From contig NZ_QBUH01000001.1 in the NCBI RefSeq assembly GCF_003058195.1, positions 186,001-250,000 of the forward strand: DNA of 64,000 bases. Direction: 5' to 3'. The DNA is from Elizabethkingia sp. YR214. Lineage in GTDB: Bacteria; Bacteroidota; Bacteroidia; Flavobacteriales; Weeksellaceae. Numbering within the stretch: the first letter of the stretch is position 1; each line of letters starts with the position of its first letter. Below, in pieces: positions 1-8,600 of the stretch. The translations under genes were made by a program, and so were the position numbers. The notes below the pieces were generated by a model. It was given only the letters and a program-made list of their open reading frames with translations. It was not told where the DNA came from and ran no database searches.

Positions 1-518
1 GGTAAATTTGGATCAAAATTATAAGTATGTTGGAATTCTAAACTTAATTCAAAATAAAAAAATGCGCGCATTGTATAAGCCTGTCCCAATAGTTCATTCT
101 TTTGATCTGGAGAAAGCGCAGTAGAAGCACTAACCCCTTCAATAACATCATTTATTCTGTTTATTAAATAATACGGAAATCTCCAGCTAAATACTGTTCT
201 TCTAAAATTTGGTTCTCTATTCTCATTTGCATAATCAAATTGAAACCAACTTCCTGAATTTATAGAAATATTTCCTTTATTCTCTCTAGCAAAATATATT
301 GATCCCACATTACCAGCATCATAATCTGTAAATTGACCACGAGTTCTTCTTAAAATTCCGGCAATATGCGCTTTTGCACCTTCATAAGAACTATACACAA
401 CATCCGGAGCAAGAGAATCCGTTGGTTGCGGAGTATCTAAATAATTGCTCGTACATGAATTAATTAAGGCAAAAAAACCTAATAATATTATATATTTTAT
501 CTTTTCCATTTCTTTCAT
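1..518 (-). CDS. SusD/RagB family outer-membrane lipoprotein, partial (3' end outside window)
   Basis: This frame runs open from an ATG at 518 (alternative in-frame ATG at 509) to the left edge, so about 172 codons are visible and the C-terminus is missing. The product starts with a lipoprotein signal: a hydrophobic stretch ILLGFFALINSC ending in a lipobox cysteine, then SNYLDTPQPTDSLAP. The segment ELLGQAYTMRAFFYFELSLEF is the typical SusD TPR helix (A.R...Y..L). SusD proteins are surface lipoproteins that bind glycans or other nutrients and cap a SusC barrel. It begins 2 bases after the susC stop codon at 521, so the two are translationally coupled. The substrate cannot be read from the sequence. 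Confidence 0.9.
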   Translation of the reverse strand, partial: MKEMEKIKYIILLGFFALINSCTSNYLDTPQPTDSLAPDVVYSSYEGAKAHIAGILRRTRGQFTDYDAGNVGSIYFARENKGNISINSGSWFQFDYANENREPNFRRTVFSWRFPYYLINRINDVIEGVSASTALSPDQKNELLGQAYTMRAFFYFELSLEFQHTYNFDPNL

Positions 519-520
519 TA

Positions 521-3466
521 TTAAAAATTAAGTGTGAATCCCATTGAAACAGTTCTTAAATTATAAGATCTGCTATCAGTATTTCCAGATATACTTTGTT
601 CAGGGTCAATTCCTTTATGAGACTGCCATGTCCATAAATTATCAGCTTGAATAAATAATCTCAATCCTCTGATTTCCATATTTCCAAATAATTTTGGATC
701 AACATTATAGCCTAGCGTTAATGCTTTTAGTCTTATATAATTATTTTTAAACAAAAATCTAGTAGAAGTACCATTATTATTATTTTGTGCCAATATATTA
801 ACTGGTATATCACTTACATCTCCTGGTTTTTGCCATGCATTCATTACATCCACTGACTGTTGTCTTCCTGCAGCACTAAAGCCAGACATTAAACCTGCAT
901 AAGTAGAATCATAAATATATCCACCAAAACTAAAATTAAATAATGCATTCAAATCAAAATTACCTATTTTAAGATAATTATTAAAACCTCCAGTTACATC
1001 TGGCAATGAACTTCCAGCGTAAATTTTATTTGCTTCTAGATTTGCTACATTATAATCTGCAGTTTTTTCCCTTGTCACATTACCATTCGTATCTGTTTTA
1101 TTATACCACCAGGTTCCCATACCTGTTTGAGAATCTACACCCGCCCATTCAGGAATAAAGAAGTCATATATTGACCTTCCGACTTCCCAGCGTTTATTAC
1201 CATTAATAAATGACTTCTGCGTAAGCTCTGTTATTTTATTTTTAGCAAATGATAAGTTAAGACTAGTTCTCCACTCAACACTTTTAGTACTTATATTCAG
1301 TGATGTTAAATCTATATCAACTCCATAGTTTTTAATCGCTCCTACGTTAGTGATTATACTGGAGTTACCTGTAGAAATAGGTAATGGCTTATTATAAATA
1401 AGATCTACAGATTTTTTATTCCAGTATTCAACATTACCTGTAATTCTATTATTAAACAACCCAAATTCAATTCCAAAATTCGTTGCCGCTGTTTTTTCCC
1501 ATCTTAGATTATAATCAACAGGTCCTAACAACAATATCCCAGTAGCACCAAGCTGATTCCAGCCGGTATCATACTGCATCATATAAGGGAAGAAATTTTG
1601 TGATCCATCAGAATTTTGAGTTTTATTATTTCCTAGCTCACCATATGATCCTTTTAGTTTCAAATAATTAACAATATCATTTTTGAAAAAATCTTCCCCA
1701 CTGATTACATAAGCTCCCCCAACAGAATAATATTTACCCCATCTGTTACTTGATGCAAATCTTGATGAACCATCAGCCCTAAAAGACCCTTCAATAAAGT
1801 ATTTATTCTTATAGCTATATCCTGCTCTACCCAAGTAACTTACAAGCCTTTCCTGATTAACATACCCACTAACACCTTCAGATACGGTTTTGCCATTCAG
1901 CACAAATACATTTGGCAAGAACCCTGTTCCCGCTGCGCCTAAACCATCATATTTATAATCCATAATTTCAAAGATAGCCTGTGCATTCACATTGTGATCC
2001 CCAAAATTTTTATTAAAATTTAAACTGTTAGTCCAGTTAATAGTTTTTGCTATATCACGGTTTTGAGAGATTCTTCCTCTTACAGACGCTGCACTACCAT
2101 ATTGATTTGAAGTATAAGCATAGGAATCATATAGATACATCTGATAAGATAACTGAGATTTTAAATTTAAATAATCCGTAAGATTAGTTTGTGCATAACC
2201 ATTTACAACAACATCGGATCTTTTATAATACCTCTTATAATTATATAGGGCTCCAACTGCACTTTCATTATTCAAGATATCCCTTACCGCATTCACCAAT
2301 CTTCCTGAAGCACCTGCAGATCCATAATCATACTGTTCTTTTCCAAAGGTATCCAAAAGTAAATTCCCTTTTTCATCTCTCATATAGAGTGGATAGATAT
2401 TTGGAACTGTATAAACCCATTGTATAGGACTTTGATAAGAAGCTCCTGATTGTGTTGGTGAATTCTGGAAAGAAGTTGCAAATGATGAGTTTACCCCCAC
2501 CTGTAGCCAATTATTTACCTTACTATCAACATTAGCTCTAACAGTGACTCTTTCAAACTCTGAAGTTTTAAGTCCTCCTTTAGTATTCAGGTAATCAGCT
2601 CCAACAAAGTAAGTCGTATTTTCACTACCTCCGGTAATATTAAATCTACTTTCCTGCTTAAATGCAAAATCATCAATAAGATATTTTCTCCAGTCTGTAT
2701 CCCAAAGCAATTTAGCTCCATCTACTACATTTCCATCAACACCTATTGGTTTATTTACATTAAAAGGATTATACCCCAATAAGCTTATAATATTATCCGT
2801 TGCATATTGTGCCCCTACTGCATCTGTAGTATTATTCTTATATACCTGATTATTTTTAATCGCTTGCCATGTATATTTCATAAAATCAGTTGCCCCCATA
2901 GTCTTATAAAAATCAACAGCAGGTCCTGAAGCACCAACCAAAGAAGTAATACTAACTTTTGGTCTACTATTCAGCTTACCTTTTTTGGTAGTTATAATAA
3001 TCACACCATTCGCGGCTCTGGAACCATACAGTGCTGATGCAGATGCATCCTTCAACACAGTCATTGATTCTACCTGATCTTGGGAAATACTATTAATATT
3101 CCCTCCAAAAGGAGCTCCGTCAAGAATAATTAAGGGTTGGGTACTAGCATTAATTGAAGAAATACCTCTAATATAAATATTAGGACTATCTCCTGGCTGT
3201 GCACTGGAAGTAACAATATTAACACCTGATACTGTTCCCTGTAGTGCAGACAACACACTTGTCGCTTGTTGATTTGCCAGCACCTTGCTATCAACTCTCG
3301 CAACAGAACCTACAATTGCCTCTTTCTTTTGCTTTCCAAAGGCAACGACAACCACCTCCTCTATATCTTTTACAGAGGTTGTGTCTACTTTTTTCTTTTG
3401 TGCCATAGCGCTCTGCCCAATAAAGAACAGTACACCTGCACTAAGCACGCGTAATTTTACATTCAT
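521..3466 (-). CDS. SusC/RagA family TonB-linked outer-membrane protein
   Basis: This is a 981-residue TonB-dependent importer of the SusC family. I start it at the ATG at 3466 (MNVKLRVLSAGVLFF), because the longer open frame to 3538 would put 24 unrelated residues before a clean signal peptide ending SAMAQ. A TonB-box-like stretch DIEEVVVVAFG follows directly, so the usual N-terminal carboxypeptidase-regulatory domain is absent. The plug domain shows VSGVNIV, YIRGISSIN, ILDGAPFGG and ALYGSRAANGVIIITTKKG, followed by a large beta-barrel ending in the aromatic residue F (GFTLNF). It pairs with the SusD partner that starts 2 bases downstream. The leader matches that of the second susC (8109). 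Substrate unknown; no glycosidase lies beside it. Confidence 0.95.
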   Translation of the reverse strand: MNVKLRVLSAGVLFFIGQSAMAQKKKVDTTSVKDIEEVVVVAFGKQKKEAIVGSVARVDSKVLANQQATSVLSALQGTVSGVNIVTSSAQPGDSPNIYIRGISSINASTQPLIILDGAPFGGNINSISQDQVESMTVLKDASASALYGSRAANGVIIITTKKGKLNSRPKVSITSLVGASGPAVDFYKTMGATDFMKYTWQAIKNNQVYKNNTTDAVGAQYATDNIISLLGYNPFNVNKPIGVDGNVVDGAKLLWDTDWRKYLIDDFAFKQESRFNITGGSENTTYFVGADYLNTKGGLKTSEFERVTVRANVDSKVNNWLQVGVNSSFATSFQNSPTQSGASYQSPIQWVYTVPNIYPLYMRDEKGNLLLDTFGKEQYDYGSAGASGRLVNAVRDILNNESAVGALYNYKRYYKRSDVVVNGYAQTNLTDYLNLKSQLSYQMYLYDSYAYTSNQYGSAASVRGRISQNRDIAKTINWTNSLNFNKNFGDHNVNAQAIFEIMDYKYDGLGAAGTGFLPNVFVLNGKTVSEGVSGYVNQERLVSYLGRAGYSYKNKYFIEGSFRADGSSRFASSNRWGKYYSVGGAYVISGEDFFKNDIVNYLKLKGSYGELGNNKTQNSDGSQNFFPYMMQYDTGWNQLGATGILLLGPVDYNLRWEKTAATNFGIEFGLFNNRITGNVEYWNKKSVDLIYNKPLPISTGNSSIITNVGAIKNYGVDIDLTSLNISTKSVEWRTSLNLSFAKNKITELTQKSFINGNKRWEVGRSIYDFFIPEWAGVDSQTGMGTWWYNKTDTNGNVTREKTADYNVANLEANKIYAGSSLPDVTGGFNNYLKIGNFDLNALFNFSFGGYIYDSTYAGLMSGFSAAGRQQSVDVMNAWQKPGDVSDIPVNILAQNNNNGTSTRFLFKNNYIRLKALTLGYNVDPKLFGNMEIRGLRLFIQADNLWTWQSHKGIDPEQSISGNTDSRSYNLRTVSMGFTLNF

Positions 3467-3501
3467 ATTAACAAATTTTAATATTTCAACTATTACAAAT
3501 A

Positions 3502-3519
3502 TGTTAATAATTTTTAACA
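3502..3519. promoter_or_regulatory. Inverted repeat TGTTAA-N6-TTAACA upstream of susC
   Basis: Perfect 6-bp half-sites separated by 6 nt lie 35 bp upstream of the susC ATG at 3466. The same arrangement sits at 8143-8160 before the other susC of this region. The conserved position and spacing suggest an operator; the protein that would bind it is not known. Confidence 0.4.
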
Positions 3520-3747
3520 CTTCCAAAAAAAATAACAATACATAGGCACTTATAATAAGCTAAAATCACAAAAACACTTATTACCAGAAGGATTATTTAA
3601 ATTATATTTTTTTTATAATATGAAAAATAGACAAAGTATAAACAAAACAATTAACAAATAATCTCAATAAACTGAATTAAATTATTCATTATGCATAACA
3701 AAACATATCATAAGCCCAATAAACAAACTGGCTAACTATAAAAAAAA

Positions 3748-3767
3748 GAGCTACCCAAGGGTAGCTC
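3748..3767 (-). terminator. Rho-independent terminator after susD
   Basis: The stem GAGCTACCC / GGGTAGCTC has a 2-nt loop and is flanked by an A-run and a T-run. On the minus strand it lies about 30 bp after the susD stop at 3799 and would separate the second SusCD pair from the first. The flanking runs are symmetrical. Confidence 0.85.
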
Positions 3768-3798
3768 TTTTTTTAGTTCTAATTACCAATAAAGTATC

Positions 3799-5181
3799 TT
3801 AGTTGTCATATCCAGGATTTGATTTAACTGGCGTTCCAGCAATATCTGTCTCTGCTCTTGGAATAGGAAATATAGTAAGCCTGATGTCTTTACTTGCATT
3901 TGTAGGTCTTGGAACCTCTTTACCCCATCTTAGTAAATCCCACATTCTAAATCCTTCTCCTAATAATTCTTTAGATCTTTCTAACTGAATCGCATCCATT
4001 GTTACAGTCGTAGCAGCAGTCAACCCTCTATTTGTTAAGATCATATTGTAATATTCTAAAGCTTTTGCAGTATTACCCAAGCTCAACTCAGCTTCTGCAC
4101 CATCCAAAATAATCTCTTCATATCTAACAATCTTAACATTATTAGACCCATTGATATCCGGGTATTTTCCATCTAGGAAATATGTTGCACCTGATTGATT
4201 AATTAATTTTAATCTCACGTCATTAGCAGCATACTTACCAACTAAATCAGCCTTAATAACTGTATTAGCATAACCCGTACTATTAATCATATTACTATAT
4301 GATGTAGCTCCAGTCATACCTGCTGTACCAAAAGCCAATTCGAAAATTGAATTTTGAGTAGCATTATTTACTGTTGGGCTCCATGAATTTACAACTGCAT
4401 CCGTCTCAACTACTTTATAGTTTCCGCTTCCAACAATATCATCAACTAAAGATTTAACTTTTGCAAAATCTTTTTTATAAAGATAATATCTAGCCATTAA
4501 CCCTTTCAATCCATTGATTGACAATTCGGTTTTATTAGCATAATTATCTCTGGATTTAGATGCCGTCATCTTTTGCAATGCATTACTAAAATCACTCTCA
4601 ATCTGTTTTTCAGCATCTGCAATACTAGATCTACCCTGCTTTACAAGAGGATCAAATTTTAAAGGAAGCACAACTCCTGTATCACCCCCAGTATATTTCT
4701 GACCATAAAGTCTCAGCAAGTCAAAAAAACCTAAAGCTCTCAGAGCATATGCCTGACCAACATAATAATTAGCCTCTACCTGATTAGCCGCTGCATTATC
4801 AAGCTTATTTGTATCAAAATTAATTAAGCTATTTGCTTTCGCAACTACTTTATAAATTCTTTCATAAGTATTTCTTGCATAACCATCATTAGACAACATA
4901 TTATAGTTATACACTGTTTGGTAATATCCAGAAGCACCATTAGAGAACATTTCATCAGATCTAACTTCCGCAAATAATTGAAAGTCTTTTCCATAATACT
5001 CCTCCTGTCTCATATCAACATAAGCACCCAACACAAACGAGTGCATCTGATCAGTAGTTTTCCAATCACCAGCAATTTCATCCTGATTAAAAACTGTTTC
5101 CGTAAAATCACGGCTACAACTAAACGTAACTACAGATAAAGTAAATGCTAATGCTGCAATTTTTATATTTTTAAATTTCAT
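3799..5181 (-). CDS. SusD/RagB family nutrient-binding outer-membrane lipoprotein
   Basis: A complete 460-residue SusD homologue. The N-terminus MKFKNIKIAALAFTLSVV ends in a lipobox TFSC, predicting lipidation and export to the outer surface. The N-terminal TPR-like part includes NYYVGQAYALRALGFFDLLRLYG (about residues 137-159), the classic SusD helix. The C-terminal part contains RSKELLGEGFRMWDLLRWGKEVPRP and ends FPIPRAETDIAGTPVKSNPGYDN, the family's usual 'P.P..E...NP.....N' ending. It starts 18 bp after the stop of its susC partner (5200) and is followed by a terminator. Binding specificity cannot be inferred. Confidence 0.95.
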   Translation of the reverse strand: MKFKNIKIAALAFTLSVVTFSCSRDFTETVFNQDEIAGDWKTTDQMHSFVLGAYVDMRQEEYYGKDFQLFAEVRSDEMFSNGASGYYQTVYNYNMLSNDGYARNTYERIYKVVAKANSLINFDTNKLDNAAANQVEANYYVGQAYALRALGFFDLLRLYGQKYTGGDTGVVLPLKFDPLVKQGRSSIADAEKQIESDFSNALQKMTASKSRDNYANKTELSINGLKGLMARYYLYKKDFAKVKSLVDDIVGSGNYKVVETDAVVNSWSPTVNNATQNSIFELAFGTAGMTGATSYSNMINSTGYANTVIKADLVGKYAANDVRLKLINQSGATYFLDGKYPDINGSNNVKIVRYEEIILDGAEAELSLGNTAKALEYYNMILTNRGLTAATTVTMDAIQLERSKELLGEGFRMWDLLRWGKEVPRPTNASKDIRLTIFPIPRAETDIAGTPVKSNPGYDN

Positions 5182-5199
5182 TTTTGTAAAGTTATTTAA

Positions 5200-8109
5200 T
5201 TAAAATCCAATATTTACACCCAACATATAGGCTTTCTGAATAGGAATACCTAAGTTATAATTACCAGTTACGCTAATTTCAGGATCAAGTCTTAAGTTTT
5301 TGTCAAATGTGTGAGTCCATACATTATTACCTAAAACATAAATCTGTAATGATGTCAATTTTGTCTTTTCCAAGATATCTCCCTTAAAGGTATATGCAAG
5401 TTTTATGTTACTCAAACGTATATAATCACTCTTATATAGTCTTCTTGTAGACATTGCGAAACTTCTCTTATTTCCTAAATCAAGAATTGGTTTTGGGTTA
5501 CTTGCATTTGGATTTTCAGGAGTCCAGAAGTCCATTTGAGACTCATAACCCGGAGTATTTCCAATAGAAGAACCATCAGAAACAGTATATCCCATCCATT
5601 GATCAAGTATTTTTCCACCAAACCCATAAGTAAAGAAGGCATCAAGACTAATTCCTTTGTATGAGATATTAGTACCAAATCCACCTGTAACTTTATTTAA
5701 TGAAGTGCCCTGAATCGCTTCTTTAGCCTCTGCATACTTATTGGTAGTTGCACCATCTTTTCCATTGATATACCATAATGGATCACCATTAGAAGGGTCT
5801 ACACCCGCCCACTTTCTCATATAGTAAGAATTCATACTCTCACCCTGTCTAAGAATAGTACCAGTCATTGAAGCACCGTTAATTCCTACCGGTGGGTTAA
5901 TAATATCTCCTCCAGGAAGATTGGTTATTACATTTTTTAATGTAGAAAGATTACCATTTACGCTCCAATTAAGACCATCGGATTTTTTTAGGATATCTGC
6001 GTTTACAGTAAATTCAAATCCTTTATTAACCATATCCCCAATATTCGCCCAATAACTTGGTAATCCTTGAGATATTTGTAAAGGCATCTGGAATAATAAA
6101 TCTTTGGATTTCTTATTATAATATTCTGCAGTTAAAGTAATTCTATTATTTAAGAAACCTAAATCAACTCCTATATTTAATGGGTTAATTGTTTCCCATG
6201 ATAAATTTGGATTATAAACTCCTCTTAAATCAGCTGAAGCTAAATCATTATAATTACCTCTGTAGCTATATAAAGCATATGGGTTTGCTAAAACCTGGTT
6301 TCCAACTTTACCATATGAAGCTCTTAATTTAAGCATAGACATAGCCTTCCAATCTTTCATAAAATCAAAACGTGCTACATCCAACCCTAAACCTACCGAC
6401 CAGAAGTTCCCAGCCTTTTTACCTGGTGTAAAATTAGATAGAACATCTCTTCTATAAGAAGCGTCTAATAAAATAATTCTGTCATAATCATAGTGACCAA
6501 CTAAACCATAACCCCATCTAGAGTCAATATTCTTTTGTCCTCCAACGCTATATGGCTTAATAAAATTATCCATTGTCTGCAAATATGGAGACCCTACAAC
6601 CATTCCTGTTGCAGAAACCAAATCCAACTGCGTTCTATAAGCCTCTTGTAAAGCTGTAAAACTCATATTATTAAGATCCGCAGAGAAGTTATAAGTTAAA
6701 ATATTCTGCAAGTTGAAATTAAAATATCTTGTAGAAATATCTGTTTTTTGTCCTTTACTACTTCTACCATCTCCATGTATTGGCGAATAATAAGCACTTT
6801 CTAAAAGGTTTATAAACTCAGGAGCAAATACAAATTTGTAAGTAAGACCTTTTGCTAATTTATATTCCGCCTGTAAATTGGCAAAAATTCTGGAAGTTTG
6901 ATTTCTTTGATAATTATAATCCTGTATTGCTGCATTATTGAACTGTCCATTAGTCAATCTTCCATTTTGTCCTAGATACCATGACCCATCAGGATTTCTA
7001 AGAGGATCTGTAGGCAAGTTAAAATATTGTCCTAGCAAAGGGTTAGTGTACACCCCTCCTTCCGGTTGGCTATTAGTATTACTATATGCCATTTGAATAT
7101 CTGTAGAAATTTTCAAACGCTCTGTAGCCTGATAAGCAACACTTGTAGTAGCAGTAATTCTCTTAAAATCAGCCCCTTTAACGGTTGAGTTCTGATCAAA
7201 ATAATTTATTGATCCAAAATAAGTCATTTTATCATTACCTCCAGACATGTTAGCCTCGACGTTTCTCATGTACGCCACATCTCTTTGTGTCGCTTTTTTC
7301 CAATTGGTATTGTATGGGCTATTTAATATCCCACTATAATACCCACCATCTTCAGCATCTAAACCACCTCCTTTTACAAAGTCATAAGAAGATTGATAAT
7401 TTTTAAAGTTATCACCATAACTTGGATCTCCTTGATAAGCATTCATTATTGAGTAAGTCAATAATTTTTTATACTGATCAGCGCTTAGGACACCTTGTCT
7501 TTTAACAGCATCCTGGGTAATCCCCTGAGTAAAATTCATATTGAATTTTGCGGCTCCTCTTTTACCCTTCTTTGTTGTAATAATAATTACACCTGAACCC
7601 GCATCAGCACCATACATGGCAGTAGACACAGCATCCTTAAGAACAGTAATATTCTCAATATCATTTGGATTTAAATTCGCAAGCACGTTCCCTTGGTTCG
7701 ATACTCCATTTACACTACCTTGACTAAGGTTTCCTGATTTTATTCTAACCCCGTCAACAATGTAAATTGGATCCTTAACTCCATTAATAGAAGAGATACC
7801 TCTTACACGAACTGAAGCAAAACCACCTGGCTGACCACTAGAAACCCCTGTCTGCACCCCAGCTACTCTACCTTGAAGCATCTTATCTACTGAAGTAGCC
7901 ACAGGGTTATCTTCAATAGCTTTAGCATTCATTGTACTTACAGCCCCTGTTAGTTCTTTCACAGTTTTCTTCTGTCCAAAGCCAACAATAACTACTTCTT
8001 CAATACTTTTGGTTGAAGTTGCAGAATCCTTTTTTGTATTTTGCGCCAACACACTTTGCCCCATAAAGAACAATACTCCGGCGCTTAGCACTTTAAATTT
8101 TACATTCAT
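5200..8109 (-). CDS. SusC/RagA family TonB-linked outer-membrane protein
   Basis: A 969-residue SusC homologue starting at the ATG at 8109 (MNVKFKVLSAGVLFF), with a signal peptide ending SVLAQ; a 10-residue longer frame exists but spoils the signal. As in the susC at 3466, the TonB-box-like SIEEVVIVGFG follows the signal at once and no carboxypeptidase-regulatory domain is present. Plug motifs include VAGVQTGVSSGQPGG, VRVRGISSING, YIVDGVRI and AMYGADAGSGVIIITTKKG. The barrel ends in GVNIGF. It is co-transcribed with the SusD at 5181. The near-identical signal peptide and leader of the two susC genes suggest duplication or shared control, although the mature proteins differ widely. Confidence 0.95.
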   Translation of the reverse strand: MNVKFKVLSAGVLFFMGQSVLAQNTKKDSATSTKSIEEVVIVGFGQKKTVKELTGAVSTMNAKAIEDNPVATSVDKMLQGRVAGVQTGVSSGQPGGFASVRVRGISSINGVKDPIYIVDGVRIKSGNLSQGSVNGVSNQGNVLANLNPNDIENITVLKDAVSTAMYGADAGSGVIIITTKKGKRGAAKFNMNFTQGITQDAVKRQGVLSADQYKKLLTYSIMNAYQGDPSYGDNFKNYQSSYDFVKGGGLDAEDGGYYSGILNSPYNTNWKKATQRDVAYMRNVEANMSGGNDKMTYFGSINYFDQNSTVKGADFKRITATTSVAYQATERLKISTDIQMAYSNTNSQPEGGVYTNPLLGQYFNLPTDPLRNPDGSWYLGQNGRLTNGQFNNAAIQDYNYQRNQTSRIFANLQAEYKLAKGLTYKFVFAPEFINLLESAYYSPIHGDGRSSKGQKTDISTRYFNFNLQNILTYNFSADLNNMSFTALQEAYRTQLDLVSATGMVVGSPYLQTMDNFIKPYSVGGQKNIDSRWGYGLVGHYDYDRIILLDASYRRDVLSNFTPGKKAGNFWSVGLGLDVARFDFMKDWKAMSMLKLRASYGKVGNQVLANPYALYSYRGNYNDLASADLRGVYNPNLSWETINPLNIGVDLGFLNNRITLTAEYYNKKSKDLLFQMPLQISQGLPSYWANIGDMVNKGFEFTVNADILKKSDGLNWSVNGNLSTLKNVITNLPGGDIINPPVGINGASMTGTILRQGESMNSYYMRKWAGVDPSNGDPLWYINGKDGATTNKYAEAKEAIQGTSLNKVTGGFGTNISYKGISLDAFFTYGFGGKILDQWMGYTVSDGSSIGNTPGYESQMDFWTPENPNASNPKPILDLGNKRSFAMSTRRLYKSDYIRLSNIKLAYTFKGDILEKTKLTSLQIYVLGNNVWTHTFDKNLRLDPEISVTGNYNLGIPIQKAYMLGVNIGF

Positions 8110-8133
8110 ATTAACAATATTTAATATTTCAAC
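8101..8133 (-). repeat. Start-proximal leader block shared with the other susC (3458-3490)
   Basis: A 33-nt block covering the ATG and the bases just upstream differs at only 2 positions from 3458-3490. It contains TGTTAATATG leading into the start codon on the minus strand. Conservation of untranslated bases suggests a common translational or transcriptional control element, or a recent copy of the leader. Confidence 0.6.
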
Positions 8134-8142
8134 ACACAAATG

Positions 8143-8160
8143 TGTTAAAAAATATTAACA
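8143..8160. promoter_or_regulatory. Inverted repeat TGTTAA-N6-TTAACA upstream of susC
   Basis: Perfect half-sites with a 6-nt spacer lie 33 bp upstream of the susC ATG at 8109. Sequence and position match the element at 3502-3519. It is a candidate operator shared by the two SusCD operons. Confidence 0.4.
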
Positions 8161-8554
8161 TCCGCAAAATTCATTTTTTTTCAACAATATTAATACATAA
8201 TTAATAAATTAAATACAAAATAAATTAATAATTACAGAGCTAAAACAATCAAAATACTAATAATAAATCAAAATTAGTTAACACAAAATACACAGATCGT
8301 ACTAAAAATAAATAAAACAAATAAATACCCCATTTATAATAACACTAAACAAAAAGAATAATATTTCGAATTGAATATAAATGAAATAAATCACAAATAA
8401 CTGATATATATATAAAAATAATAAATAATACCCATTTTAAGTAGCAATAGCAAACAAAACACACCATATTACAGATATTAAAATAATTAAACCATATAAT
8501 AATTAACATTAAAATTTTTCTTTATATAGACTAAAATTAAATTTTCATAAAAAA

Positions 8555-8584
8555 AAAGCCCCCGTTAACAATAACGGGGGCTTT
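8555..8584 (-). terminator. Rho-independent terminator of the rimP-nusA-infB operon
   Basis: A strong 13-bp stem (AAAGCCCCCGTTA / TAACGGGGGCTTT) with a 4-nt loop lies 17 bp after the infB stop at 8601. On the minus strand it is followed by a T-run. Confidence 0.9.
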
Positions 8585-8600
8585 CTATATATAAATTGAA

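Larger units (their letters stand above)
3467..3798. other. Intergenic region between susD (3799) and susC (3466)
   Basis: This 332-bp stretch separates the two SusCD pairs. It holds a hairpin terminator for the upstream susD (3748-3767), a very AT-rich centre with no credible gene, and near the susC start an inverted repeat TGTTAA, 6 nt, TTAACA (3502-3519). It also holds a 33-nt start-proximal block (3458-3490) almost identical to the one at 8101-8133. No exact TAnnTTTG promoter element was found on the minus strand here. Confidence 0.6.
8110..8600. other. Long AT-rich intergenic region between infB and susC
   Basis: About 490 bp without a credible gene. The infB terminator lies at its right end (8555-8584), and the TGTTAA-N6-TTAACA inverted repeat (8143-8160) near its left end. 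The middle, roughly 8170-8540, consists of almost uninterrupted A/T runs with only scattered G or C. It probably contains the promoter of the susC-susD operon; a weak -7-like GAATTTTG can be read on the minus strand at 8172-8165. Confidence 0.6.
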
